Shown: positions 9,739 through 17,801 of the stretch, in pieces
How positions within the stretch are numbered: the stretch's first letter is position 1
Layout of the letters: the number at the start of each line of letters is the position of its first letter
Assembly: GCA_947649645.1 (NCBI GenBank)
Contig: CANSSP010000013.1
Location: forward strand, 32,731 to 96,730
Source: an uncultured Roseburia sp.
Lineage (GTDB): Bacteria; Bacillota; Clostridia; Lachnospirales; Lachnospiraceae
Length of the DNA stretch: 64,000 bases
Direction: 5' to 3'
The notes under the pieces: model-generated
The model's input: the letters and a program-made list of their open reading frames with translations, nothing else
The model's database searches: none
What the model was told of the DNA's origin: nothing
Position numbers and translations under genes: made by a program

Positions 9739-9771
9739 TCCTGTTTTACAGAGAGAAAAGGAGAATGAAAG

Positions 9772-10959
9772 ATGGAAAAAAGATTATTTACATCGGAATC
9801 AGTGACGGAAGGACATCCGGACAAAGTCTGCGACGCCATTTCAGACGCAATCTTAGACGCCTGCATGGCAGAGGACCCGATGAGCCGCGTCGCCTGCGAG
9901 ACGGCCAGCTGCACCGGTTTTGTACTCGTGACAGGAGAAATCACGACCAAAGCCCGTCTGGATATCCCGGCACTTGTGCGCCAGACCGTCAGAGAGATCG
10001 GGTATGACGACGCAAAGACCGGATTTGACGGCAATACCTGCGCGGTGATGGTAGCGCTCGACCAGCAGTCGCCCGACATCGCAATGGGCGTCGACAAAGC
10101 GCTTGAAGCCAGAGAGTCCAGCCTCTCCGACGAGCAGCTTGAAGCCATCGGCGCAGGCGACCAGGGTATGATGTTCGGCTATGCGACAAACGAGACGCCG
10201 GAACTGATGCCCTATCCGGTCTCGCTCGCACACAAACTGGCCTTACAGCTGACAAACGTGCGCAAAGATAAGACGCTGCCTTACTTAAGACCGGACGGAA
10301 AGACCCAGGTCTCCGTGGAATATGACGAAAATGGAAAACCGGTCCGCTTAGAGGCCGTCGTCCTGTCCACACAGCATGACGAAAATGTGACGCAGGAACA
10401 GATTCACGCAGATATCCGCAAATATGTATTTGATCCGGTCCTTCCGAAAGAGATGATCGACGAAGGGACTAAGTTTTTCATCAACCCGACCGGAAGGTTC
10501 GTCATCGGCGGACCGCACGGTGACGCCGGACTGACGGGACGCAAGATTATCGTGGATACATACGGTGGATATGCACGTCACGGCGGCGGTGCCTTTTCCG
10601 GAAAGGACTGCACCAAAGTAGACCGCTCTGCCGCTTACGCAGCGCGGTATGTCGCCAAGAACATTGTCGCTGCAGGACTGGCAGATAAATGTGAAATCCA
10701 GCTCTCCTACGCAATCGGCGTTGCGCAGCCGACCTCTGTGATGGCGGATACGTTCGGAACCGGCAGGCTCTCCGATGAAAAACTGGTCGAGATCATCCGA
10801 AATAATTTTGACCTCCGCCCGGCTGGTATTATTCAGATGCTGAATCTCCGCCGTCCGATTTATCGCCAGACAGCGGCGTACGGACATTTCGGACGCACAG
10901 ACTTAGATCTCCCGTGGGAAGCAGTCGACAAAGCGGACAACCTGAAAAAATATTTATAA
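9772..10959 (+). CDS. metK: S-adenosylmethionine synthetase
   Basis: Makes S-adenosylmethionine from methionine and ATP in the cytoplasm. The 395-residue protein begins with the conserved [20 protein letters not shown] (His15 and Asp17 region). It carries [12 protein letters not shown] around residue 125 and the glycine-rich loop [22 protein letters not shown] around 270. The ribosome site AAAGGAG lies 11 bases before the ATG. It is apparently transcribed alone from the promoter at 9469 and is controlled by the SAM riboswitch. A strong hairpin follows the stop. Confidence 0.97.
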   Translation: MEKRLFTSESVTEGHPDKVCDAISDAILDACMAEDPMSRVACETASCTGFVLVTGEITTKARLDIPALVRQTVREIGYDDAKTGFDGNTCAVMVALDQQSPDIAMGVDKALEARESSLSDEQLEAIGAGDQGMMFGYATNETPELMPYPVSLAHKLALQLTNVRKDKTLPYLRPDGKTQVSVEYDENGKPVRLEAVVLSTQHDENVTQEQIHADIRKYVFDPVLPKEMIDEGTKFFINPTGRFVIGGPHGDAGLTGRKIIVDTYGGYARHGGGAFSGKDCTKVDRSAAYAARYVAKNIVAAGLADKCEIQLSYAIGVAQPTSVMADTFGTGRLSDEKLVEIIRNNFDLRPAGIIQMLNLRRPIYRQTAAYGHFGRTDLDLPWEAVDKADNLKKYL

Positions 10960-10997
10960 TTGCTGTCTGCCGGATGACCGGCGGACGACCGTCCTAA

Positions 10998-11034
10998 AGA
11001 GGGCTGCGGCCGTAATTTTCGTCCGCAGCCCTCT
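10998..11034 (+). terminator. Hairpin after metK
   Basis: A 12-bp perfect inverted repeat (AGAGGGCTGCGG and its complement) with a 13-base loop. No T run follows, so it is a weaker terminator candidate, or an mRNA 3' end stabiliser. Confidence 0.5.
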
Positions 11035-11041
11035 CCCGTAC

Positions 11042-11070
11042 TTGTAAATTCCCACACAACGTGATAGTAT
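11042..11070 (+). promoter_or_regulatory. Candidate promoter of the CoA-transferase
   Basis: TTGTAA, 17 bases, TAGTAT. It stands 50 bases before the CoA-transferase start and after the metK hairpin. The match is moderate. Confidence 0.45.
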
Positions 11071-11119
11071 AACAGTATGGTAAAAATTTAACAATCTGAC
11101 AAAACGGGAGGTATTTGTG

Positions 11120-12460
11120 ATGGATTATTCACAGGAATACAAACAAAAGCTTGTCTCTGCCGACGAGGCCGTAAAGCTGATCCGCTCGGGAGACTGGGTC
11201 GATTTCGGCTGGTGCGTCAACACGGTCGACGCTCTGGATAAGGCTCTGGCAAAACGCACCGACGAATTAAAGGATGTCAACCTTCGCGGTGGTATCCTGT
11301 TAAAGCCCCTGGCGGTGTTTGACCGCGAAGACGCAGGGGAGCATTTTACCTGGAACTCCTGGCATATGTCCGGCGTGGAACGCAAGCTGATAAACCGCGG
11401 CTGCGCCTACTACGCTCCCATCCGTTACTCGGAGCTGCCGCGCTACTACCGCGATTCCGAAACACCGGACGCCGTCGCAATGTTCCAGGTTGCGCCGATG
11501 GATTCCCATGGCTACTTTAACTTCGGACCAAGTGCTTCCCATCTCGGTGCAATGTGTGAGACGGCAAAAGATATCATCGTCGAAGTAAATGAAAACATGC
11601 CTCGCTGCCTTGGCGGTACGGAATGCGGCATACATATCTCCGATGTCACTTACATTGTAGAAGGTGACAATCCGCCTGTCGGCGAAATGGGTGCCGGCGG
11701 CGCAGCCACGGACGTAGACAAAGCCGTCGCAAAGCTGATCGTCGAAGAAATTCCCAACGGCGCCTGCTTACAGCTGGGAATCGGAGGCATGCCAAATGCA
11801 GTCGGCTCCCTGATCGCAGAGTCAGACTTAAAAGATCTGGGCGTTCACACCGAGATGTACGTCGATGCGTTTGTCGATATCGCACGCGCCGGCAAGATCA
11901 ATGGTTCCAGAAAAAATATCGACCGTTTCCGTCAGACATACGCATTTGGAGCCGGCACGAAAAAAATGTACGATTATATGGATGAAAACCCGGAGCTGAT
12001 GAGCACACCGGTAGACTATACAAATGATATCCGTTCCATCGCCGCGCTGGACAATTTTATCTCCATCAACAATGCGGTAGATGTCGATTTATTCGGACAG
12101 ATCAATTCCGAATCCGCCGGGACCAGACATATCAGCGGGGCAGGCGGACAACTTGATTTTGTACTGGGAGCTTACCTCTCCAGAGGAGGGAAGAGCTTTA
12201 TCTGCTGCTCGTCGACATTCAGGACAAAAGACGGACAGTTAAAATCCCGCATCCTCCCCACATTAAACCCGGGCTCCATCGTGACTGACACCCGGGCGAA
12301 TGTCCATTACCTCGTCACCGAATACGGCAAGGTAAATTTAAAAGGACTTTCCACCTGGCAGAAAACAGAGGCCATCATTTCCGTGGCACACCCAGATTTC
12401 AGGGATGAACTCATCGCAGAAGCAGAAAAAATGCACATCTGGAGAAGAAGCAACAAATAA
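11120..12460 (+). CDS. but: Butyryl-CoA:acetate CoA-transferase-like enzyme
   Basis: Family I-type acyl-CoA transferase of the acetyl-CoA hydrolase/4-hydroxybutyrate CoA-transferase group. In gut Lachnospiraceae such enzymes move CoA from butyryl-CoA to acetate as the last step of butyrate formation. The 446-residue protein has the N-terminal [22 protein letters not shown], the [12 protein letters not shown] and [13 protein letters not shown] segments, the catalytic Glu region EMYVDAFVD, and the C-terminal glycine loop [20 protein letters not shown]; it ends [10 protein letters not shown] as I remember for But. GGGAGG precedes the ATG by 9 bases; an in-frame GTG one codon earlier is less well placed. 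Closely related 4-hydroxybutyrate transferases cannot be excluded. The next gene starts after one base. Confidence 0.82.
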   Translation: MDYSQEYKQKLVSADEAVKLIRSGDWVDFGWCVNTVDALDKALAKRTDELKDVNLRGGILLKPLAVFDREDAGEHFTWNSWHMSGVERKLINRGCAYYAPIRYSELPRYYRDSETPDAVAMFQVAPMDSHGYFNFGPSASHLGAMCETAKDIIVEVNENMPRCLGGTECGIHISDVTYIVEGDNPPVGEMGAGGAATDVDKAVAKLIVEEIPNGACLQLGIGGMPNAVGSLIAESDLKDLGVHTEMYVDAFVDIARAGKINGSRKNIDRFRQTYAFGAGTKKMYDYMDENPELMSTPVDYTNDIRSIAALDNFISINNAVDVDLFGQINSESAGTRHISGAGGQLDFVLGAYLSRGGKSFICCSSTFRTKDGQLKSRILPTLNPGSIVTDTRANVHYLVTEYGKVNLKGLSTWQKTEAIISVAHPDFRDELIAEAEKMHIWRRSNK

Positions 12461-12461
12461 T

Positions 12462-13400
12462 ATGACTCCGAGCGAAGATTATATTGTTAAGCAATTTCAA
12501 AAAATCAGAGAACGGATGGAAGCACTCAGCGACCACCAGAAAAAGCTCTGGTGCCTGCTCAGCCTGTGTCGTACAAAACAGTGCTTTCTGCTTCTGTCCG
12601 GCCTTGATATCTGCCGGGGCTTAAGCCGCTTCGACGAGCTTTTAGATGCCGTCCGGGGCGGCATCTGCCTGGCGCATTCCGACAGCATCGATGCATTCCG
12701 CAGATTCATAACGATTCTCGAGGCCGCTCTGGATGGCTGCTCCGGTATGTACTGGGACGAAGACCTGCAGGATCTGCGTGAACTGCCGCCGGAAAGGGAC
12801 AGCAGCCACGCCGACCTTGGAGAAGGGTTTTCCCCTTTTATGTTTTTTGATCTGATTGCAAGCATCGTAGAGTTTCTGGCTCACTTCTCTGACCTGGACA
12901 GTCTGGGCGGCCGGAAGAATCTGTGCTGTGCCGAAATCGTTCTGGGAGCAACCTTTGAAACGTATTTTTATCAGAAATATCAGACAGAAAATCTCGCCGA
13001 TGTAAAAGAAGTCACGGTTGAGGTCCAGCGCGTGTGGAATGATTATCATTATATCCTTTCCAATCCGAGACAATCCGAGATCGACCGTAAAATACAGGAG
13101 TACAAAAACATCTGCGTCTGGAAACAAAAACATCTGCATCACCATGAAAACGCCAAAGCAGTCATAAACCGCATGAACCGCGCGATCGGGCACATGGAAG
13201 CAGTCCGGAACATGATCGAACACGACCGCCCCTGCAGCGAAGTACTGATTCAGATCGCCGCCGTCCGCTCCGCTGTCAACAACATCGGCAAAATTATCCT
13301 TGAAGACTATGTCAGCCGCTGTGTGGCGGATGCCATCGAAACCGGAGATGATCTCAGCCTTCAGGAGCTGAACGACGCCATCAGCAAATTTGTAAAATAA
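12462..13400 (+). CDS. Unknown protein with a C-terminal CsoR-family (DUF156) domain
   Basis: A 312-residue protein whose last 83 residues (about 230-312) match the CsoR/RcnR/FrmR family of small metal, aldehyde or persulfide sensing repressors: VINRMNRAIGHMEAVRNMIE, then CSEVLIQIAAVRSAV, then IILEDYVSRCV and a GDD tail. Sensor positions are Cys258, Tyr283 and Cys287, spaced exactly as the Cys-His-Cys copper site of CsoR but with Tyr for His. This is closer to the two-Cys persulfide sensor CstR. A short His run (HLHHHE) precedes the domain. Residues 1-229 are unrecognised, probably helical and cysteine-rich (C31, C36, C41, C51, C69, C93, C155, C156, C218), with no signal peptide. The start ATG lies one base after the CoA-transferase stop, so the two are coupled. 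Normal CsoR proteins are about 90-100 residues and stand alone. Confidence 0.75.
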   Translation: MTPSEDYIVKQFQKIRERMEALSDHQKKLWCLLSLCRTKQCFLLLSGLDICRGLSRFDELLDAVRGGICLAHSDSIDAFRRFITILEAALDGCSGMYWDEDLQDLRELPPERDSSHADLGEGFSPFMFFDLIASIVEFLAHFSDLDSLGGRKNLCCAEIVLGATFETYFYQKYQTENLADVKEVTVEVQRVWNDYHYILSNPRQSEIDRKIQEYKNICVWKQKHLHHHENAKAVINRMNRAIGHMEAVRNMIEHDRPCSEVLIQIAAVRSAVNNIGKIILEDYVSRCVADAIETGDDLSLQELNDAISKFVK

Positions 13401-13403
13401 CAA

Positions 13404-13430
13404 CGGCCCGCAGGAATCCCCCGCGGGCCG
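13404..13430. terminator. Bidirectional hairpin between convergent genes
   Basis: An 8-bp G+C inverted repeat (CGGCCCGC with GCGGGCCG) lies between the stop codons of the convergent CsoR-fusion and diguanylate cyclase genes. There is no clear T run. Confidence 0.5.
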
Positions 13431-13439
13431 CACATTTCT

Positions 13440-14627
13440 CTATATATCGTCTGCCATTTCATTCTGAATCCCGTTCTCATCCGATAACCGCCAGCAGCAT
13501 ACTTTATTTTTCCCTGTCCGCTTTGCCTCGTAGAGAGCCTTGTCCGCCCTCTCGAAGAAATCGCTCGCCGTGCGGTATTTTTGATTGTGCTCCGCCACCC
13601 CGATGCTCAGCGTAAAATGAAGCGTCTTTTTATCCTCTGTCTTAAACTGTGTATCTGCAAACCGCCTCCGGATGCGCTCTGCATGCTGCGCCGCATCACG
13701 CAGGCTCTTTCCCGGAAGAATTACGGAAAATTCCTCTCCGCCATAGCGTGCACAGATATCGCCCCCGTTGCTCACTCCCCGGATTACCTCCCCTACCTGT
13801 CGGATTACTTCATCGCCAAAAGCATGCCCATATGTATCATTGACTTTTTTAAAATTATCAATATCCGCAACGATAATCGAAAACGCTTCTTTCGTGCCCG
13901 CAAACTGCTGCATCTGTTCGTCCAGCGCCTCATAAAACGCCTCATGATTTAAAAGCTGTGTCAGCGAATCCCGGCTGCCCTGCTCCCCAAGTATATTGGC
14001 CGTCTTCATCACTTCCAGCTCAAATCGCACCATGACGTAAAACAAAAGCACAATAACAATGGCATTCGTAAATGCTTCCAGCCCGGGATTCGGACTTACG
14101 TCCGAAATATGCATCTCCCATTGATCCGTAACAACCGTTGTGGCAGAATGACACCTCTGCCTGATAAACGGAATATGTATCATCTCCGCATACAGCAGTA
14201 TGACGAGACTGGCCGCCACCTGAATGTACACCAGACTTTTTTTTCTGTAAATCGGCGCTATTATCATAGGAAAGAACACTACAATCATCATATGTGCGAC
14301 ATCGCCGTAACTGCACAGACAGATGGCCATATATACATTCAGAAGAATAATTACCGTGACGGCTACTGTCGTGGAAGTACAGTGCATGGCAAGATTTCCC
14401 AGAAAAAAACGCATATATAATATCACAGCTAAAAGTCCCGACATCGGAATAAGAGCATAATCGATAAATGAACCGGGCGGCCCCTGTTTCCCTGTGACAC
14501 CGTAAACAACGAGCAGGATAAGCCCTGCGACCAGCGTCCACGTATATGTCCCATACAAGGGCTTAAGCACGACACGCTTCCATTCCGCAATTTCTGCTTC
14601 CCGAATTTTTTTCTTCTTTTTTGGCAT
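13440..14627 (-). CDS. Membrane-bound diguanylate cyclase (GGDEF)
   Basis: Makes cyclic di-GMP from two GTP. The N-terminal 200 residues hold about six hydrophobic segments (for example WTLVAGLILLVVYGV, LLAVILYMRFFL, TVAVTVIILLNVYMA), a membrane sensor region of no named type. The GGDEF domain starts near residue 230 with DSLTQLLNHEAFYEAL and carries the active-site motif RYGGEEF, so catalysis should be intact; I see no RxxD inhibitory site five residues before it. There is no EAL domain. I chose ATG at 14627 (AAGGA eight bases before); another ATG at 14663 would add 12 residues. Confidence 0.9.
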   Translation of the reverse strand: MPKKKKKIREAEIAEWKRVVLKPLYGTYTWTLVAGLILLVVYGVTGKQGPPGSFIDYALIPMSGLLAVILYMRFFLGNLAMHCTSTTVAVTVIILLNVYMAICLCSYGDVAHMMIVVFFPMIIAPIYRKKSLVYIQVAASLVILLYAEMIHIPFIRQRCHSATTVVTDQWEMHISDVSPNPGLEAFTNAIVIVLLFYVMVRFELEVMKTANILGEQGSRDSLTQLLNHEAFYEALDEQMQQFAGTKEAFSIIVADIDNFKKVNDTYGHAFGDEVIRQVGEVIRGVSNGGDICARYGGEEFSVILPGKSLRDAAQHAERIRRRFADTQFKTEDKKTLHFTLSIGVAEHNQKYRTASDFFERADKALYEAKRTGKNKVCCWRLSDENGIQNEMADDI

Positions 14628-14984
14628 TTCCAATTTCCTTCCCGGAACTTTCCCAGACTCCATTTTCCACTTCCATGTGTATCAGAACATTTCGGACAGG
14701 GCCCCCGGCAGACCCTTATTTCTTTCATTTATTATATACCCCGGCCCGCTCCGATTCAAGCTTCCTTCCATATTTTTTCCGGTATATTCCATTTAGACAT
14801 AGTTTGTTCATTTTTTATTCATATATGATAGAAATACACTGATTGTTCACAGTTTTTTATTCATCTTTTCCATTGATTTTTAAATAAATAAGCGATATAT
14901 TCACATAGTATCGGGTTTTTATTTGAAAAGACATTAACGCAGCCTGCTTCCAGCATACAGCACAATAAAATCAGGAGGAATCGA
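14628..14984. other. Divergent intergenic region
   Basis: This A+T-rich gap separates the cyclase (minus) from the LTA-synthase-like gene (plus), so both promoters must lie here. I could not pick convincing -35/-10 pairs. It holds two copies of a TTGTTCA...TTATTCAT motif, listed separately. Confidence 0.5.
14804..14864 (+). repeat. Two copies of TTGTTCA plus TTTTTTATTCAT
   Basis: Copy 1 is at 14804-14822 and copy 2 at 14843-14864, where three extra bases (CAG) split the halves. They stand 120-180 bases before the LTA-synthase-like ATG. A similar TTGTTCACAG-TTTATTCAT string occurs at about 32057, upstream of the degenerate receiver gene. They could be regulator-binding half sites of the TTCA(C/T)A-N5-TTCAT type, or chance in A+T-rich DNA. 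Confidence 0.4.
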
Positions 14985-17222
14985 ATGAAAGAAAAACAAA
15001 AAAACTTCAGACATAAAATACAGTCTTTCACACAGAAACTGTCATCCATAAATAATAAACTGCCGTGGAAGAAACCGCACAGCGAAAAATATCAGAAACG
15101 GATCGCCTTTCTCAATCGATATTCTCTGGCATTCCATTTTCTGCTTGCCTGCCTTCTGATTTTTGTGATCGAGGTAATTTCCAGACGCAGTTTTGTGGGC
15201 GCGGCGGCTTTTCTGGGCAGCCATACGCTCGCTTACCTCTACAATGCCTTTATTATTTTTGCGTCGCTTTCATTTGTCTATCTGTCGCGCTTCCGCGCGC
15301 AGCTGCGCATTCTCATCAGCGGCGTCTGGATCTTTTTAGGAACGGTGAACGGCCTGATTCTGTCAAACCGTGTCACCCCCTTCAGCTACACGGACTTAAA
15401 ATGTATTTCTGATCTGCTTGCGATGCAGAATACAACTTATTTTACCGCGGAGGAGGGCATGATCGCCGTGGCTGCCATCGCCGCTTTCTTCCTGTTTTTA
15501 TTTTACCTCTTTGCAAAGGGGCCCCGCTACCAGGGAAAACGGCACGCCGTACTCTGCCCGTTCTCGATCGCCGCTCTCTTTCTGATCGGCGTTCCGATCA
15601 CAACGCAGGCGGCGCAGAGCTCCAATATTATCGCGTCCTACTTCTCCAATATCGCCCAGGGATATTCGGATTACGGATTTGTCTACGGCTTCTCGACCAG
15701 CGTGATCGGCCGTGGCATGGATAAACCGGCGGACTACTCCCCCGAAACCATCGATGCGGTTCAGGAGCTTGTGCGTTCTGCAGCCCCCGAAACACCCGTT
15801 TCCACGGACCGGAAGCCAAATATTATCTGTGTCCTTTTAGAATCCTTTCTGGATCCCTATGAGGTGAATTTTCTGAACATGTCGCAGGATCCGATTCCGA
15901 ATTTTCACCGGCTGGAGCGTGAATTTTCGAGCGGCTATCTGACGGTCCCGGTTGTCGGGGCCGGCACGGCAAATACTGAATTTGAGATTTTAACCGGAAT
16001 GAGCATGCAGTATTTCGGCACGGGAGAGTATCCTTACAAAACGATTTTAAAACAGACTGACTGTGAAAGTATCGCGTCCGATCTGTCGGGAATCGGTTAT
16101 GGTACGCATGTCGTACATAACAATACCGCTACTTTTTACAGCCGCAACAATGCATTTTCCATGATGGGTTTTGACACCTTTACCAGCAAGGAACTGATGA
16201 ATATCACCGACTACACGCCAATCGGAAGCTGGCCTACCGATGATGTCCTGGTCGAGGAAACAATGAAGTCCATGGATTCGACCAGGGATACGCCCGATTT
16301 TGTGTACACCATCACAGTCGAAGGACATGGCGATTATCCAGGCGAAAAAGTTCTGATGAATCCTGCCGTCAGCGTTTCCGGCGCACCCAGTGAGACGTCC
16401 AACAATCAGTGGGAGTATTACGTCAATATGCTCCATGAAGTCGACGACTTTATCGGGGATCTCATCGCGGCCGCAGACAAACGCGGGGAAGACACCATAA
16501 TCGTCTTTTTCGGCGATCACCTTCCGACCCTGGGCTTATCGGACGCAGATATGAAATCCGGCGATATTTTTAAGACAAAATACATCACCTGGAACAACAT
16601 GGGTCTTGAGAAAAATGACGCCGACCTGGCCGCGTATCAGCTTCTCGCACACGTTACCGGCCAGGCTGGCATCCACGAAGGCACGATTTTTAATTATCAT
16701 CAGACACAGGCAGATTCGCAGACCTATTATTCCGGCCTCGAAAACCTGCAGTATGATCTGCTGTACGGAAAACGCTACGCCTACAACGGCGAAGACCCGT
16801 ATCCGGCCTCGGATCTTACCATGGACGTGGAAGATGTAACACTCTCTTCCCTCCGCAAAAATAAAATGAGCCATGTGCTTGCCGTATATGGTTCCAATTT
16901 TACCAAAAATACAAAAATCTTTATTAACGGAAATAAAGTGTCCACGACATACCGGACACCCTCCCTGCTTCTGACCAGCCTGGACAATGTAAAGAACGGC
17001 GATCGTGTTGCCGTGAATGTTTTAGGCTCTAAAAATCTCCTGCTCCGAAGCGGCGTCGGCGAAATCATTTACGAAGATCCCGATGTCATCCGGGACACAC
17101 AGGCCCCTGCGGAACCGGACGGCAGCGCGTTTTTAAACGACAGCGCCGCTCCCCGGGATAACACGTTTCCGGAAGCAGAAAACAATGATATCAGCGTCCC
17201 GGAAGACAGGCATTCCAGATAG
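14985..17222 (+). CDS. LTA-synthase-like membrane sulfatase-fold phosphotransferase with extra C-terminal domain
   Basis: A membrane enzyme of the lipoteichoic acid synthase/phosphoglycerol transferase group (745 residues). The N-terminus is basic, then about five transmembrane segments fall between residues 45 and 210 (for example FHFLLACLLIFVIEV, GMIAVAAIAAFFLFLFYLF). The extracellular catalytic domain begins near residue 275 (KPNIICVLLESF, whose Glu is a metal ligand). It has GAGTANTEFE with the candidate nucleophilic Thr, VEGHGDY, and VFFGDHLPTL with the metal-binding Asp-His. After the enzyme come about 90 residues (roughly 620-705) resembling an IPT/Ig-like beta domain, HVLAVYGSNFTKNTKIFING, then a Pro/Asp-rich tail; LtaS proteins normally lack this. 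AGGAGG lies 7 bases before the ATG. Polymer and substrate are inferred from the family only. Confidence 0.85.
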   Translation: MKEKQKNFRHKIQSFTQKLSSINNKLPWKKPHSEKYQKRIAFLNRYSLAFHFLLACLLIFVIEVISRRSFVGAAAFLGSHTLAYLYNAFIIFASLSFVYLSRFRAQLRILISGVWIFLGTVNGLILSNRVTPFSYTDLKCISDLLAMQNTTYFTAEEGMIAVAAIAAFFLFLFYLFAKGPRYQGKRHAVLCPFSIAALFLIGVPITTQAAQSSNIIASYFSNIAQGYSDYGFVYGFSTSVIGRGMDKPADYSPETIDAVQELVRSAAPETPVSTDRKPNIICVLLESFLDPYEVNFLNMSQDPIPNFHRLEREFSSGYLTVPVVGAGTANTEFEILTGMSMQYFGTGEYPYKTILKQTDCESIASDLSGIGYGTHVVHNNTATFYSRNNAFSMMGFDTFTSKELMNITDYTPIGSWPTDDVLVEETMKSMDSTRDTPDFVYTITVEGHGDYPGEKVLMNPAVSVSGAPSETSNNQWEYYVNMLHEVDDFIGDLIAAADKRGEDTIIVFFGDHLPTLGLSDADMKSGDIFKTKYITWNNMGLEKNDADLAAYQLLAHVTGQAGIHEGTIFNYHQTQADSQTYYSGLENLQYDLLYGKRYAYNGEDPYPASDLTMDVEDVTLSSLRKNKMSHVLAVYGSNFTKNTKIFINGNKVSTTYRTPSLLLTSLDNVKNGDRVAVNVLGSKNLLLRSGVGEIIYEDPDVIRDTQAPAEPDGSAFLNDSAAPRDNTFPEAENNDISVPEDRHSR

Positions 17223-17242
17223 CAGCAAAGACGGGACCGGTA

Positions 17243-17272
17243 AATGCACGGCCATACGGCCGTGCATTTTTT
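17243..17272 (+). terminator. Intrinsic terminator after the LTA-synthase-like gene
   Basis: An 11-bp perfect stem (AATGCACGGCC with its complement) and a 4-base loop, followed by TTTTTTA. Confidence 0.85.
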
Positions 17273-17339
17273 ATCTGCCGTAAACATTACACAACTCTCC
17301 CTCACCAGAAACCGGAACCGATCCGATAATATACCCTCA

Positions 17340-17591
17340 TCACGATGCCTCCTTTCCGAAAATCCTGTCACACACCAGTTCATGTACCATCCAATACACC
17401 AGCCAGAAGATCAATGTGACAAGAATCCATTCACTTCCGTATGCCAGCCTGCCTCTCTGTTTTATCAGCGCAGGAATCAGCAGCGCCGCAGTGGCCACAG
17501 CCGGGGCGGCCGCAATCAGAAGCTCCGCCAGAATCAGAGCGGCCCACACTGCTGCATAGCGCCATTTCTGATAACTCCCGTACCTTTTCAC
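17340..17591 (-). CDS. Small membrane protein, unknown
   Basis: An 83-residue protein with two or three hydrophobic segments: AAVWAALILAELLIAAAPAVA, then ATAALLIPALI, then EWILVTLIFWLVYWMVHELV. The basic tail carries DRIFGKE. I chose GTG at 17591: it overlaps the upstream stop as GTGA, and GGGGGG lies 7 bases before it. An in-frame ATG at 17618 has no ribosome site. No family is recognised. It is the last gene of a likely chemoreceptor, small protein, small protein unit, and both small genes could modulate the receptor or simply be carried along. Confidence 0.65.
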   Translation of the reverse strand: MKRYGSYQKWRYAAVWAALILAELLIAAAPAVATAALLIPALIKQRGRLAYGSEWILVTLIFWLVYWMVHELVCDRIFGKEAS

Positions 17592-17776
17592 CTGCCAGCC
17601 CCCCGTTCTGCCTCCCATTGCAGAGTCTGCTCATCCGTATCTTTATCTCCCGTTACATTCTGCTGCTTCACACTTTCATCCAGAAGGAACGCAGCTCCTG
17701 CGATCAGGAAAATTCCCGTCACAACGGCAACAATAAACGGTGGAAGCGCTCTCGCGCGTCTTCTTTTCTCCGCCAT
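17588..17776 (-). CDS. Small single-pass membrane protein, unknown
   Basis: A 62-residue protein: a basic N-terminus (MAEKRRRARALPP), one strong transmembrane helix (FIVAVVTGIFLIAGAAFLL), then an acidic, Gln/Asp/Glu-rich outside tail. AGGAGGGG stands 5 bases before the ATG, the best ribosome site in this neighbourhood. That, and the overlap with the next gene, argue that it is real. It starts 25 bases after the chemoreceptor stop, so it is probably cotranscribed. No family is recognised. Confidence 0.65.
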   Translation of the reverse strand: MAEKRRRARALPPFIVAVVTGIFLIAGAAFLLDESVKQQNVTGDKDTDEQTLQWEAERGAGR

Positions 17777-17801
17777 ATTCCCCTCCTAAACGCACACATT
17801 T

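Noticed and set aside
13581..13952. Plus-strand frames opposite the diguanylate cyclase and many similar antisense frames (for example 46180-46896 opposite pyrG, 52124-53206 opposite amylosucrase)
   Set aside because: The sense genes are clear family members, and the antisense frames lack ribosome sites and family motifs; they arise from codon bias.
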